Origin: Megaustenia siamemsis
Lineage: Eukaryota; Mollusca; Gastropoda; Stylommatophora; Ariophantidae
Length of the DNA stretch: 64,000 bases
Assembly (NCBI GenBank): GCA_032433765.1
Contig: JAVIAB010000073.1
Span: forward strand, 60,733,552-60,797,551
Direction: 5' to 3'
Part shown: piece after piece, positions 10,168 through 23,067 of the stretch
Layout of the letters: each line of letters begins with the position of its first letter
Numbering within the stretch: the first letter of the stretch is position 1
Position numbers and translations under genes: made by a program
Notes under the pieces: generated by a model
Told to the model about the DNA's origin: nothing
The model's input: only the letters and a program-made list of their open reading frames with translations
Database searches by the model: none

Positions 10168-10229
10168 AGGATAAAGATAAAGATAAAGATAAAGATAAAG
10201 ATAAAGATAAAGATAAAGATAAAGATAAC
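10168..10229. repeat. (AAAGAT)n hexanucleotide microsatellite
   Basis: About nine to ten perfect AAAGAT/GATAAA units, ending in AAAGATAACAAA immediately before the SINE. The same 12 bases follow the SINE, so the microsatellite end served as its insertion target. Confidence 0.95.
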
Positions 10230-10232
10230 AAA

Positions 10233-10491
10233 TGGAGCTGCGAGAGCTCAGTGGTTAGTCAACTCGACAAGAAAGGACAAGAGGTCTGGTACGATCCTAG
10301 TCGACGACCTCCGGGTTCACCCAGCTTTAAATGGGTACCGGATTTTTTTTCTGGGAAAGTAAAGCGGCACGGGCGTAATACCGACCACATTACCCCAAAA
10401 ATCATGTGCCGAAGGTTTGTAAAAATTATGGTCACTAACACCATAATCCATATACGCCACTTGGCGTGGCAGGGACTCTTTACTTTTTTTT
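10233..10491 (+). mobile_element. tRNA-derived SINE, copy 1
   Basis: The head carries AGAGCTCAGTGGTTAG (A-box-like) and, about 40 bases later, GGTACGATCC at 10288-10297 (B-box-like), the internal pol III promoter arrangement of tRNA. A non-tRNA body follows, with GGGTACCGGATT, AAGCGGCACGGGCGTAATAC and ACGCCACTTGGCGTGGCAGG. The element ends in a T-rich tract (TTTACTTTTTTTT) rather than poly-A. Perfect 12-bp flanking repeats AAAGATAACAAA at 10221-10232 and 10492-10503 define its ends. The body matches the minus-strand copy at 22070-22332. The tRNA part cannot fold as a functional tRNA by eye, and the 128-codon frame across it is incidental. Confidence 0.88.
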
Positions 10492-10503
10492 AAAGATAAC
10501 AAA

Positions 10504-10784
10504 ACTAAACACGTTTAATTCTGAATGAAATTCCAGACTAAAGTATAAGAATCTCAGTAATTCCTAGCAATGGACTAGAAACAATGTGTCGTCTGTATTG
10601 CCGGATGTTTCGTTGCCAGCTGTCAGCAAATGGACGTGTCAACGAGTTGTCGAACCTTTCATAATACTATGAGCACATATCCTCTCATGAATTATTTTAC
10701 CATTACCTCTTTCAATAATTCATTATTATATGTACAAATGTAAATACAAAGTATTATATTATACAGCCTCATCTTGTCCATGGA
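10504..10784. other. Unique intergenic DNA
   Basis: AT-rich; no repeat and no recognisable coding content. Confidence 0.5.
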
Positions 10785-10960
10785 AATTAAAAAGTGTTAT
10801 TCCGTGTTATGTGGGGCCAGTCTTGATTTATGGGCGTAATCCCCGTCAAATAGGACAACTGACAAGAACAATGTCGGACTCAACAGCAATTTGATTTTAT
10901 AGAAGAATGTTGAGAATACAATGGGCAGCTAGAAAATAGTGAAAAAGACGTTATGAGAGA
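10785..10960 (+). mobile_element. Degraded LINE fragment
   Basis: In one frame the sequence reads VIPCYVGPVLIYG and, about 25 codons on after a stop, FYRRMLRIQWAARK. These correspond to the CY-PVLLYG and FYRRMLRISW blocks found between the RT and C-terminal domains of LINEs. Frame breaks and stops show it is dead. Boundaries are approximate, and family membership relative to A-D is uncertain. Confidence 0.55.
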
Positions 10961-11729
10961 GGCCACAGGAAATAATACAAGCTTATGAGGTAAATAATCA
11001 TCAGTTGTTGTTCATGTTATGGGAAGGGAACAGCGGAAATATAATAATAGTAACAACAACGGAAATGTTGACGGAAGCAGAGAGAAAATATAGCTGGTGT
11101 GGTTACCAGTGGCCTGATGGTGGTCACTTTCTCCACATACTGACCACATCTCACAATTTCCATACATCTTTCTCCACATACTGACCACATCTCACAACTT
11201 CCATACATCTTTCTCCACATACTGACACACATCTCACCAACACCAGGCATCTTTCTCCACCTACTGACCACATCTCACCAACACCAGGCATCTTTCTCCA
11301 CCTACTGACCACATCTCACCAACACCATACATCTTTCTCCACCTACTGACACACATCTCACCAACACCATACATCTTTCTCCACATACTGACACACATCT
11401 CACCAACACCAGGCATCTTTCTCCACCTACTGACCACATCTCACCAACACCATACATCTTTCTCCACCTACTGACACACATCTCACCAACACCAGGCATC
11501 TTTCTCCACATACTGACACACATCTCACCAACACCAGGCATCTTTCTCCACATACTGACACACATCTCACCAACACCATACATCTTTCTCCACCTACTGA
11601 CACACATCTCACCAACACCATACATCTTTCTCCACATACTGACATACATCTCACCAACACCAGGCATCTTTCTCCACATACTGACACACATCTCACCAAC
11701 ACCATACATCTTTCTCCACCTACTGACAC

Positions 11730-14700
11730 ACATCTCACCAACACCATACATCTTTCTCCACATACTGACACACATCTCACCAACACCAGGCATCTTTCTC
11801 CACCTACTGACACACATCTCACCAACACCATACATCTTTCTCCACATACTGACACACATCTCACCAACACCATACATCTTTATCCACATACTGACACACA
11901 TCTCACCAACTCCAGGCATCTTTCCCCACCTACTGACACACATCTCACCAACTCCATGCATCTTTCTCCAGCTACTGACACACATCTCACCAAAACCAGG
12001 CATCTTTCTCCACCTACTGACACACATCTCACCAACACCAGGCATCTTTCTCCACATACTGACACACATCTCACCAACACCATACATCTTTCTCCACATA
12101 CTGACACACATCTCACCAACACCATACATCTTTCTCCACATACTGACCACATCTCACCAACACCATACATCTTTCTCCACATACTGACCACATCTCACCA
12201 ACACCATACATCTTTCTCCACATACTGACCACATCTCACCAACACCATACATCTTTCTCCACATACTGACACACATCTCACCAACACCATACATCTTTCT
12301 CCACATACTGACCACATCTCACCAACACCATACATCTTTCTCCACATACTGACCACATCTCACAAACACCAGGCATCTTTCTCCACCTACTGAAACACAT
12401 CTCACCAACACCATACATCTTTCTCCACATACTGACCACATCTCACCAACACCATACATCTTTCTCCACATACTGACCACATCTCACCAACACCATACAT
12501 CTTTCTCCACATACTGACCACATCTCACCAACACCATACATCTTTCTCCACATACTGACACACATCTCAACAACACCATACATCTTTCTCCACATACTGA
12601 CCACATCTCACCAACACCATACATCTTTCTCCACATACTGACCACATCTCACCAACACCAGGCATCTTTCTCCACCTACTGACACACATCTCACCAACAC
12701 CATACATCTTTCTCCACCTACTGACACACATCTCACCAACACCATACATCTTTCTCCACATACTGACCACATCTCACCAACACCAGGCATCTTTCTCCAC
12801 ATACTGACCACATCTCACCAACTCTATACATCTTTCTCCACATACTGACACACATCTCTCCAACACTATACATCTTTCTCCACATACTGACACACATCTC
12901 ACAACTCTATACATCTTTCTCCACATACTGACCACATCTCACCAACTCCATACATCTTTCTCCACATACTGACACACATCTCACCAACTCTATACATCTT
13001 TCTCCACATACTGACCACATCTCACCAACTCCATACATCTTTCTCCACATACTGACACACATCTCACCAACTCTATACATCTTTCTCCACATACTGACAC
13101 ACATCTCACCAACTCTATACATCTTTCTCCACATACTGACCACATCTCATCAACACCATACATCTTTCTCCACATACTGACCACATCTCACCAACACCAG
13201 GCATCTTTCTCCACTACTGACACACATCTCACCAACACCATACATCTTTCTCCACCTCCTGACACACATCTCACCAACACCATACATCTTTCTCCACATA
13301 CTGACCACATCTCACCAACACCAGGCATCTTTCTCCACATACTGACCACATCTCACCAACTCTATACATCTTTCTCCACATACTGACCACATCTCACCAA
13401 CACCATGCATCTTTCTCCACATACTGACACACATCTCTCCAACTCTATACATCTTTCTCCACATACTGACACACATCTCACAACTCTATACATCTTTCTC
13501 CACCTACTGACACACATCTCACCAACTCTATACATCTTTCTCCACATACTGACCACATCTCACCAACTCCATACATCTTTCTCCACATACTGACACACAT
13601 CTCACCAACTCTATACATCTTTCTCCACATACTGACCACATCTCACCAACACCATGCATCTTTCTCCACATACTGACACACATCTTACCAACTCTATACA
13701 TCTTTCTCCACATACTGACACACATCTCACCAACTCTATACATCTTTCTCCACATACTGACCACATCTCTCCAACTCCATACATCTTTCTCCACATACTG
13801 ACACACATCTCACCAACTCTATACATCTTTCTCTACCTACTGACACACATCTCACCACATCCATGCATCTTTCTCTATCTACTGACACACATCTCACCAC
13901 ATCCATGCATGTTTCTCCACATACTGACCACATCTCACCAACACCATACATCTTTCTCCACCTACTGACACACATCTCACCACATCCATGCATCTTTCTC
14001 TATCTACTGACACACATCTCACCACATCCATGCATCTTTCTCCACATACTGACCACATCTCACCAACACCATACATCTTTCTCCACCTACTGACACACAT
14101 CTCACCACATCCATGCATTTTTCTCCACCTACTGACACACATCTCACCAACTCCAGGCATCTTTCTCCACCTACTGACACACATCTCACCAACTCCAGGC
14201 ATCTTTCTCCACCTACTGACACACATCTCACCAACTCCATACATCTTTCTCCACATACTGACCACATCTCACCTACACCATACATCTTTCTCCACATACT
14301 GACCACATCACACCAACACCAGGCATCTTTCTCCACCTACTGACACACATCTCACCAACACCATACATCTTTCTCCACCTACTGACACACATCTCACCAA
14401 CACCATACATCTTTCTCCACATACTGACCACATCTCACCAACACCATACATCTTTCTCCACATACTGACACACATCTCACCAACACCAGGCATCTTTCTC
14501 CACCTACTGACACACATCTCACCAACACCATACATCTTTCTCCACATACTGACACACATCTCACCAACACCATACATCTTTATCCACATACTGACACACA
14601 TCTCACCAACTCCAGGCATCTTTCCCCACCTACTGACACACATCTCACCAACTCCATGCATCTTTCTCCAGCTACTGACACACATCTCACCAAAACCAGG

Positions 14701-17130
14701 CATCTTTCTCCACCTACTGACACACATCTCACCAACACCAGGCATCTTTCTCCACATACTGACACACATCTCACCAACACCATACATCTTTCTCCACATA
14801 CTGACCACATCTCACCAACACCATACATCTTTCTCCACATACTGACACACATCTCACCAACACCATACATCTTTCTCCACATACTGACCACATCTCACCA
14901 ACACCATACATCTTTCTCCACATACTGACCACATCTCACCAACACCATACATCTTTCTCCACATACTGACCACATCTCACCAACACCATACATCTTTCTC
15001 CACATACTGACACACATCTCACCAACACCATACATCTTTCTCCACATACTGACCACATCTCACAAACACCATACATCTTTCTCCACATACTGACCACATC
15101 TCACAAACACCAGGCATCTTTCTCCACCTACTGAAACACATCTCACCAACACCATACATCTTTCTCCACATACTGACCACATCTCACCAACACCATACAT
15201 CTTTCTCCACATACTGACCACATCTCACCAACACCATACATCTTTCTCCACATACTGACACACATCTCAACAACACCATACATCTTTCTCCACATACTGA
15301 CCACATCTCACCAACACCATACATCTTTCTCCACATACTGACCACATCTCACCAACACCAGGCATCTTTCTCCACCTACTGACACACATCTCACCAACAC
15401 CATACATCTTTCTCCACCTACTGACACACATCTCACCAACACCATACATCTTTCTCCACATACTGACCACATCTCACCAACACCAGGCATCTTTCTCCAC
15501 ATACTGACCACATCTCACCAACTCTATACATCTTTCTCCACATACTGACACACATCTCTCCAACACTATACATCTTTCTCCACATACTGACACACATCTC
15601 ACCAACTCTATACATCTTTCTCCACATACTGACCACATCTCACCAACTCCATACATCTTTCTCCACATACTGACACACATCTCACCAACTCTATACATCT
15701 TTCTCCACATACTGACCACATCTCACCAACTCCATACATCTTTCTCCACATACTGACACACATCTCACCAACTCTATACATCTTTCTCCACATACTGACA
15801 CACATCTCACCAACTCTATACATCTTTCTCCACATACTGACCACATCTCATCAACACCATACATCTTTCTCCACATACTGACCACATCTCACCAACACCA
15901 GGCATCTTTCTCCACCTACTGACACACATCTCACCAACACCATACATCTTTCTCCACCTACTGACACACATCTCTCCAACACCATACATCTTTCTCCACA
16001 TACTGACCACATCTCACCAACACCAGGCATCTTTCTCCACATACTGACCACATCTCACCAACTCTATACATCTTTCTCCACATACTGACCACATCTCACC
16101 AACACCATGCATCTTTCTCCACATACTGACACACATCTCTCCAACTCTATACATCTTTCTCCACATACTGACACACATCTCACAACTCTATACATCTTTC
16201 TCCACCTACTGACACACATCTCACCAACTCTATACATCTTTCTCCACATACTGACCACATCTCACCAACTCCATACATCTTTCTCCACATACTGACACAC
16301 ATCTCACCAACTCTATACATCTTTCTCCACATACTGACCACATCTCACCAACACCATGCATCTTTCTCCACATACTGACACACATCTTACCAACTCTATA
16401 CATCTTTCTCCACATACTGACACACATCTCACCAACTCTATACATCTTTCTCCACATACTGACCACATCTCTCCAACTCCATACATCTTTCTCCACATAC
16501 TGACACACATCTCACCAACTCTATACATCTTTCTCTACCTACTGACACACATCTCACCACATCCATGCATCTTTCTCTATCTACTGACACACATCTCACC
16601 ACATCCATGCATGTTTCTCCACATACTGACCACATCTCACCAACACCATACATCTTTCTCCACCTACTGACACACATCTCACCACATCCATGCATCTTTC
16701 TCTATCTACTGACACACATCTCACCACATCCATGCATCTTTCTCCACATACTGACCACATCTCAATAACACCATACATCTTTCTCCACCTACTGACACAC
16801 ATCTCACCACATCCATGCATCTTTCTCCACCTACTGACACACATCTCACCAACTCCAGGCATCTTTCTCCACCTACTGACACACATCTCACCAACCCCAG
16901 GCATCTTTCTTCACCTACTGACACACATCTCACCAACTCCATACATCTTTCTCCACATACTGACCACATCTCACCTACACCATACATCTTTCTCCACATA
17001 CTGACCACATCACACCAACACCAGGCATCTTTCTCCACCTACTGACACACATCTCACCAACACCATACATCTTTCTCCACCTACTGGCACACATCTCACC
17101 AACACCATACATCTTTCTCCACATACTGAC
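11730..17130. repeat. ~2.70-kb tandem duplication within the 42-bp array
   Basis: 11730-14430 and 14430-17130 carry the same ordered succession of 41- and 42-bp variants. Markers include the TTTATCCACATACTG unit (11880 and 14580), TTTCCCCACC (11930 and 14630), CTCCAGCTACTG (11968 and 14668), and the CACATCCATGCATG block (13900 and 16602). Offset is 2700 at the left and 2702 at the right, with only scattered differences. This is a recent duplication of about 65 units as one block. Confidence 0.88.
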
Positions 17131-18699
17131 CACATCTCACCAACACCAGGCATCTTTCTCCACATACTGACCACATCTCACCAACTCTATACATCTTTCT
17201 CCACATACTGACACACATCTCACCAACTCTATACATCTTTCTCCACATACTGACACACATCTCACCAACTCTATACATCTTTCTCCACATACTGACCACA
17301 TCTCACCAACTCCATACATCTTTCTCCACATACTGACACACATCTCACCAACTCTATACATCTTACTCCACCTACTGACACACTTCTCACCAACTCCATG
17401 CATCTTTCTCCACCTACTGACACACATCTCACCAACTCCAGGCATCTTTCTCTACCTACTGACACACATCTCACCACATCCATGCATCTTTCTCTACCTA
17501 CTGACACACATCTCACCAACTCTATGCATCTTTCTCCACCTACTAACACACATCTCACCAACTCCATGCATCTTTCTCCAAATACTGACACACATCTCAC
17601 CAACTCCATGCATCTTTCTCCACCTACTGACACACATCTCACCAACTCCAGGCATCTTTCTCCACCTACTGACACACATCTCACCAACTCCAGGCATCTT
17701 TCCCCACCTACTGACACAAATCTCACCACACCCATGCATCTTTCTCCACCTACTGACACACATCTCACCAACTCCATACATCTTTCTCCACATACTGACA
17801 CACATCTCACCAACTCCATACATCTTTCTCCACCTACTGACACACATCTCACCAACTCGAGGCATCTTTCTCCACCTATTGACACACATTTCACCAACTC
17901 CATGCATCTTTCTCCACCTACTGACACACATCTCACCAACTCTATACATCTTTCTCCACCTACTGACACACATCTCACCAACTCCATACATCTTTCTCCA
18001 CCTACTGACACACATCTCACCAACTCCATGCATCTTTCTCCACCTACTGACACACATCTCTCCAACTCCATGCATCTTTCTCCACCTACTGACACACGTC
18101 TCACCAACTCTATGCATCTTTCTCCACCTACTGACACACATCTCACTAACTCCAGTCATCTTTCTCCACTTACTGACACACATCTCACCAACTCTATACA
18201 TCTTTCTCCACATAGTGACACACATGTCACCAACTCCAGGCATCTTTCTCCACCTACTAACACACATCTCACCAACTCTATACATCTTTCTCCACCTACT
18301 GACACACATCTCACCAACTCTATGCATCTTTCTCCACCTACTAACACACATCTCACCAACTCCAGGCATCTTTCTCCAAATACTGACACACATCTCACCA
18401 ACTCCATGCATCTTTCTTCACCTACTGACACACATCTCACCAACTCCATGCATCTTTCTCCACCTACTAACACACATCTCACCAACTCCAGGCATCTTTC
18501 TCCACCTACTGACACACATCTCACCAACTCCAGGCATCTTTCTCCACCTACTGACACACATCTCACCACCTCCATGCATCTTTCTCCACCTACTGACACA
18601 CATCTGACCAACTCCAGGCATCTTTCTCCACCTACTGACACACATCTCACCAACTCCAGGCATCTTTCTCCACATACTGACACACATCTCACCAACTCC

Positions 18700-20370
18700 A
18701 TGCATCTTTCTCCACCTACTGACACACATCTCACCAACTCCATGCATCTTTCTCCACATACTGACACACATCTCACCAACTCCATGCATCTTTCTCCACC
18801 TACTGACACACTTCTCACCAACTCCATGCATCTTTCTCCACCTACTGACACACATTTCACCAACTCCATGCATCTTTCTCCACCTACTGACACACATCTC
18901 ACCAACTCCATGCATCTTTCTCCACCTACTGACACACCTCACCAACTCCATGCATCTTTCTCCACCTACTGACACACTTCTCACCAACTCCATGCATCTT
19001 TCTCCACCTACTGACACACATCTCACCAACTCCATGCATCTTTCTCCACATACTGACACACATCTCACCAACTCCATGCATCTTTCTCCACATACTGACA
19101 CACATCTCATCAACTCAATACATCTTTTTCCTGCTACTGACACACATCTCACCAACTCCATGCATCTTTTTCCTCCTACTGACACACATCTCACCAACTC
19201 CATGAATCTTTCTCCTCCTACTGACACACATCTCACCAACTCCATGCATCTTTCTCCTCCTACTGACACACATCTCACCAACTCCATGCATCTTTCTCCA
19301 CATACTGACACACATCTCATCAACTCCAGGCATCTTTCTCCACCTACTGACACACATTTCACCAACTCCATGCATCTTTCTCCACCTACTGACACACATC
19401 TCATCAACTCCAGCATCTTTCTCCACCTACTGACACACATCCCACCAACTCCATGCATCTTTCTCCACATACTGACACACATCTCACCAACCCCATGCAT
19501 CTTTCTCCTCCTACTGACACACATCTCACCAACTCCATGCATCTTTCTCCACATACTGACACACATCTCACCAACTCCATGCATCTTTCTCCACATACTG
19601 ACACACATCTCACCAACTCCATGCATCTTTCTCCACCTACTGACACACTTCTCACCAACTCCATGCATCTTTCTCCACCTACTGACACACATTTCACCAA
19701 CTCCATGCATCTTTCTCCACCTACTGACACACATCTCACCAACTCCATGCATCTTTCTCCACCTACTGACACACCTCACCAACTCCATGCATCTTTCTCC
19801 ACCTACTGACACACTTCTCACCAACTCCATGCATCTTTCTCCTCCTACTGACACACATCTCACCAACTCCATGTATCTTTCTCCACATACTGACACACAT
19901 CTCACCAACTCCATGCATCTTTCTCCACATACTGACACACATCTCATCAACTCAATACATCTTTTTCCTCCTACTGACACACATCTCACCAACTCCATGC
20001 ATCTTTTTCCTCCTACTGACACACATCTCACCAACTCCATGCATCTTTCTCCTCCTACTGACACACATCTCACCAACTCCATGCATCTTTCTCCTCCTAC
20101 TGACACACATCTCACCAACTCCATGCATCTTTCTCCACATACTGACACACATCTCACCAACTCCATGCATCTTTCTCCACATACTGACAACACATCTCAT
20201 CAACTCAATACATCTTTCTCCACATACTGACACACATCTCATCAACTCAATACATCTTTCTCCTCCTACTGACACACATCTCACCAAATCCACACATATT
20301 TCACCACCTACTGACACACATCTCACCAAATCCACACATATTTCACCACCTACTGACACACATCAACTCC
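18700..20370. repeat. 837-bp tandem duplication within the 42-bp array
   Basis: The shortened unit containing GACACACCTCACC occurs at 18931 and 19768. The CACATCTCATCAACTCAATA unit followed by TTTTTCCT occurs at 19101 and 19938. Both pairs are exactly 837 bp apart, i.e. twenty 42-bp units less three bases. The order of variants between the markers is largely the same. Outer limits are approximate. Confidence 0.82.
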
Positions 20371-20452
20371 ACACATCTGTGCATATTAAATTTCTCACAC
20401 ATTTGACTACCTAACCCTCACCTACACAGTAATTTTGTCCAAGGCTCACATT

Positions 20453-20477
20453 CCCCCCCCCCACCCCCCCCCCCCCC
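20453..20477. repeat. Poly-C tract
   Basis: Ten C, one A, then fourteen C, followed by seven or more A. The complementary strand has long G runs, compatible with G-quadruplex formation. It lies about 75 bp beyond the end of the 42-bp array. Confidence 0.95.
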
Positions 20478-20950
20478 AAAAAAATGTTTCTCTTTCATCT
20501 GCCAATCAAACTGGCCCTAACCGTTTCACACACTCTAGATCCGGCACTGAATTATAGATGTGAATTGCCAACATTCCATAGTCACATCATGTGAAAACAA
20601 AGAACTTGTGATACCGGAAGTTTCAACCGGTAGGTCGCGAGGTCAAAGTTCAATCAAAATTGTTAAGAAAAATTACCCCTGTCACATTTCGCGCTGTAAT
20701 TAACGACACCGGAGACTCGTTTTTTTTCTGTTGGAAAGTGAACATCCTATGCGGGGCAATATGTTTTTCTCTCTTTCTTTACTCTCTTACTTTACTCTGC
20801 TTCTATCATTATCCAACGTCCAGGGCAGTGAATGTTTGTGTCAATGCTCTGTGGTATATTTACTACACATTGCTCATCGTAATGTTGTATAGGGATTGTT
20901 GTATAGGGATTGTTGTATAGGTATTGTTGTATGATTGTCCATATTTTGAA
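20478..20950. other. Unique DNA with a short 16-bp tandem repeat
   Basis: No recognisable gene; the 86-codon frame at 20660-20920 is hydrophobic, starts without support and matches nothing I know. At 20880-20935 the motif ATTGTTGTATAGG is repeated three to four times with a period of about 16 bp. Confidence 0.5.
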
Positions 20951-21650
20951 CATCATCATCATGAGCCATACAAGTTGTCGTAGGCGATCATGTCCTTCCA
21001 CGATCTTTTATCTACAGTGCATCGTGTCAGTTCTGTTGTTGACTGCTTTCCATGCCATGACACCAAGCTATCCAGTATTTTTATTCTCTTTGTCGTCCTC
21101 GATCTCTTTTTCCTTTTGTTTTGCCAGTTGTAACCAAGTATTCCACCTTTCTCTTCTTATGAGTTGCTCGAAATATGTTGATTGTTTCTTTCTGATGTTT
21201 TTAGGAGCTCCTTTTTGCGTTGGCCTCTTTGAGAACTTCCTCATTGGTCTGTGTTTGGAACTTTGAACATTCTTCTGAGAAATCCCATCTCTGTGGCCTC
21301 TAATCGTCTTTTCATTTGTTTGTCTACTGTCCCTGATTCGCTTCCATGGGTTAGAATTGGTTCTATATAGCACCGATTAACTCTCTTTCTCATTTCTATT
21401 GACATAGATTTGTTGCATAAGATATTTTTCATTTTCTGAAATGCTATTTTGTCCTGAGCTATTCTGCTTTTTATTTCTGTGGTGCATCTTCCATCTGATG
21501 TTATTATTGTGCCCAAGTATTTGACGCGTTGCACTTGTTCAGATTTGTCCTCTTTATTTTATGCTGCATGATGGTGGTGATTGTTTCTTCGATACAACCT
21601 TTACTTCTGTTTTCTTACTATTCAGACTGAGAACTTTCTTGTTGCTTCTT
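20951..21650 (-). mobile_element. LINE family B, 5'-truncated copy 2
   Basis: Minus-strand reading from ~21540 gives VKYLGTIITSDGRCTTEIKS, FQKMKNILCNKSMSIEMRKR, RCYIEPILTHGSES and FLRRMFKVPNT. Frames then shift (a deletion after VPNT near 21250), and a WKRIRDSRQTNEK frame continues. Nucleotide identity with copy 1 (7093-8233) is high across the shared part. The 3' end is (ATG)n at 20951-20962, as in copy 1. The copy is truncated just downstream of where YADD would lie, so it lacks all catalytic residues. Confidence 0.85.
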
Positions 21651-21774
21651 TGGAACATCGACATATTTTAATAACGCGGTCTGCATGGATCAAGTATTCG
21701 GACTGCGTGTGAATGTTCAAACTCTGAAAGATGCTTATAAGAAATGTTATGTCATTTATTTCCTACAATAATAA
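21651..21774. other. Short unique spacer
   Basis: Nothing recognisable between the two LINE remnants. Confidence 0.4.
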
Positions 21775-22800
21775 TGACAGTCGCTCATGAAGGCCTTCTA
21801 CACCGGCAGCATCGAAGTCAGAATGATTACCAGCCGTTTTGCAGGTGATAAAGATGAGCTAGCAAGGGATATATCAGAGCTAGACCTTGTCCAGTGCCTA
21901 GATAAGAATCGGGAACATAAAGAATGGAGAACAATGCTGACAAATCCATTCTGATGTCAATCAAGACCGAGCCCATTAAAAGATTATTAACGGACAGGTA
22001 CTTGAAACAGTCAACCGGTTCAAGTACCTGGACGCCATTGTCACTAGTGATGGCTACAAATCAGAAGTAACAAAGTAAAAAAAAGTAAAGTGTCCCCGTC
22101 ACGCCAAGTGGTGTATAGGGAATATGGTGTTAGTGACTATAAATTTTACAGACCTTCGGCACTGATTTTTGGGGTAATGTGGTCGGTATTACTCCCGTGC
22201 CGCTTTATGTTCCCAGAAAAAAATTCAGTACCCATTAAAGGCTGGGTGAACTGGAAGCCGTCAGCTGGTATCGAACCCTACCTCTTGTCCTTTGTAGTCC
22301 AGTTCACTTACCACTGAGCTATTGCGGCTCCCACAAATCAGAAGTATTGGCTAGAATTACATAGATAATGACCTGATAAGATTAGATAATGTATGGAAAA
22401 GCAAAAACTATCTCCCTCAGAATAAAGATCTCAGAATAATGATCATCATGGATCATTGACAACAGTTGTGACATTTGTGTTTCTACATGACTACGAAACA
22501 TGTCACTCAGTGATGAGCTTGAAAGAAGAATACAGGCTCTGAAAATTAGATTTTATGAAAGATCATGCGCATATCATATGTAGATCATATCATCAATAAA
22601 ATTGTGAGAAAAAAATGCAACGATTCACGGGACAAAATAAATATGTACCTTCTACGGTAATAGAACGGAATTTAAAATGGTGGGAACATGTAACAATATC
22701 TACAGGCCTTGCTAGGACCGTTTTGCAGAGCACAGAACCAGGCTAATGAATACAAAACAGCCAAAGAAAGTGGTGGGAAGACAACAATCAGTGAACGACT
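21775..22800 (+). mobile_element. LINE family D, degraded, interrupted by SINE copy 2
   Basis: Left part: IEVRMITSRFAGDKDELARD, where FAGD stands in place of the (Y/F)ADD catalytic box, followed by LDLVQCLDKNREHKEW and, in another frame, TVNRFKYLDAIVTSDGYKSE. The SINE interrupts exactly in the YKSEV codons and the sequence resumes with VLARIT at 22346. Further on MSLSDELERRIQALKIRFYE is clear, then scraps of the C-terminal region to about 22800. Frameshifts, stops and loss of the first catalytic aspartate show it is inactive. Confidence 0.78.
22070..22332 (-). mobile_element. tRNA-derived SINE, copy 2, nested in LINE D
   Basis: Minus-strand head reads GGGAGCCGCAATAGCTCAGT, with a near-canonical A box TAGCTCAGTGG and a B box GGTTCGATACC. 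The body matches copy 1 (GGTCGGTATTAC, CCCCAAAAATCA, CACCACTTGGCG), and the T-rich end is TTTACTTTTTTTT. Perfect 14-bp target duplications ACAAATCAGAAGTA lie at 22056-22069 and 22333-22346. The promoter boxes are better preserved than in copy 1. Confidence 0.9.
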
Positions 22801-23067
22801 AACCGTTGTCACGTCGCAGAGAGCAGCTCTTATCGTCAAGTTTGGAGAAACATTGTCATCGAGATCACCCAACCGCCAAGATTACGGGGCTGATAAAACA
22901 AAATGTAGGGGAACTTTCAGCGGATGATGCCACGTTATCAGCACTCGCTGCACTGGAGTTAAAGCTTCTTATCAATGAAGCAACAGCCGCGAGTAAAGAA
23001 AATAGGTTTAGCTTAAGGCTTAACAAAACTTAGATCATGGCGCAAAATGTAAGCACAGCTAATTGAG
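22801..23067. other. Unique DNA between LINE D and the 45-bp array
   Basis: A 75-codon plus frame (22806-23033, containing ELSADDATLSALAALELKLL) is open but I do not recognise it. It may be the tail of LINE D or a chance frame. Nothing else is seen. Confidence 0.35.

Larger units (their letters stand above)
11124..20378. repeat. 41/42-bp minisatellite, 9.3 kb
   Basis: About 220 copies of a unit beginning CATCTTTCTCCACATACTGA and continuing CACACATCTCACCAAC(A/T)CCAT(A/G). Two lengths are mixed: 42 bp, and 41 bp where ACTGACACAC is shortened to ACTGACCAC. From about 17390 to 20170 nearly all units are 42 bp (14 codons), giving frames of several hundred codons on both strands (e.g. 17398-18972 plus, 18418-20193 minus). 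Unit variants change the encoded residue freely (ATG/AGG/ATA, CCT/CAT/AAT), and open frames coexist on both strands, so I do not regard them as genes. The last units (20280-20378) are diverged. Confidence 0.96.

Noticed and set aside
10235..10310. A functional tRNA gene
   Set aside because: The A- and B-box-like stretches belong to a SINE head. The arms do not fold into a cloverleaf by eye, and the same sequence continues into a shared SINE body at two loci.
17398..20193. Large repeat protein encoded by the 42-bp array (524 codons plus, 591 codons minus)
   Set aside because: Open frames occur on both strands only because the unit is 42 bp without stops. Unit differences mostly change the residue, and 41-bp units shift the frame elsewhere. 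There is no start context, intron signals or recognisable domain.
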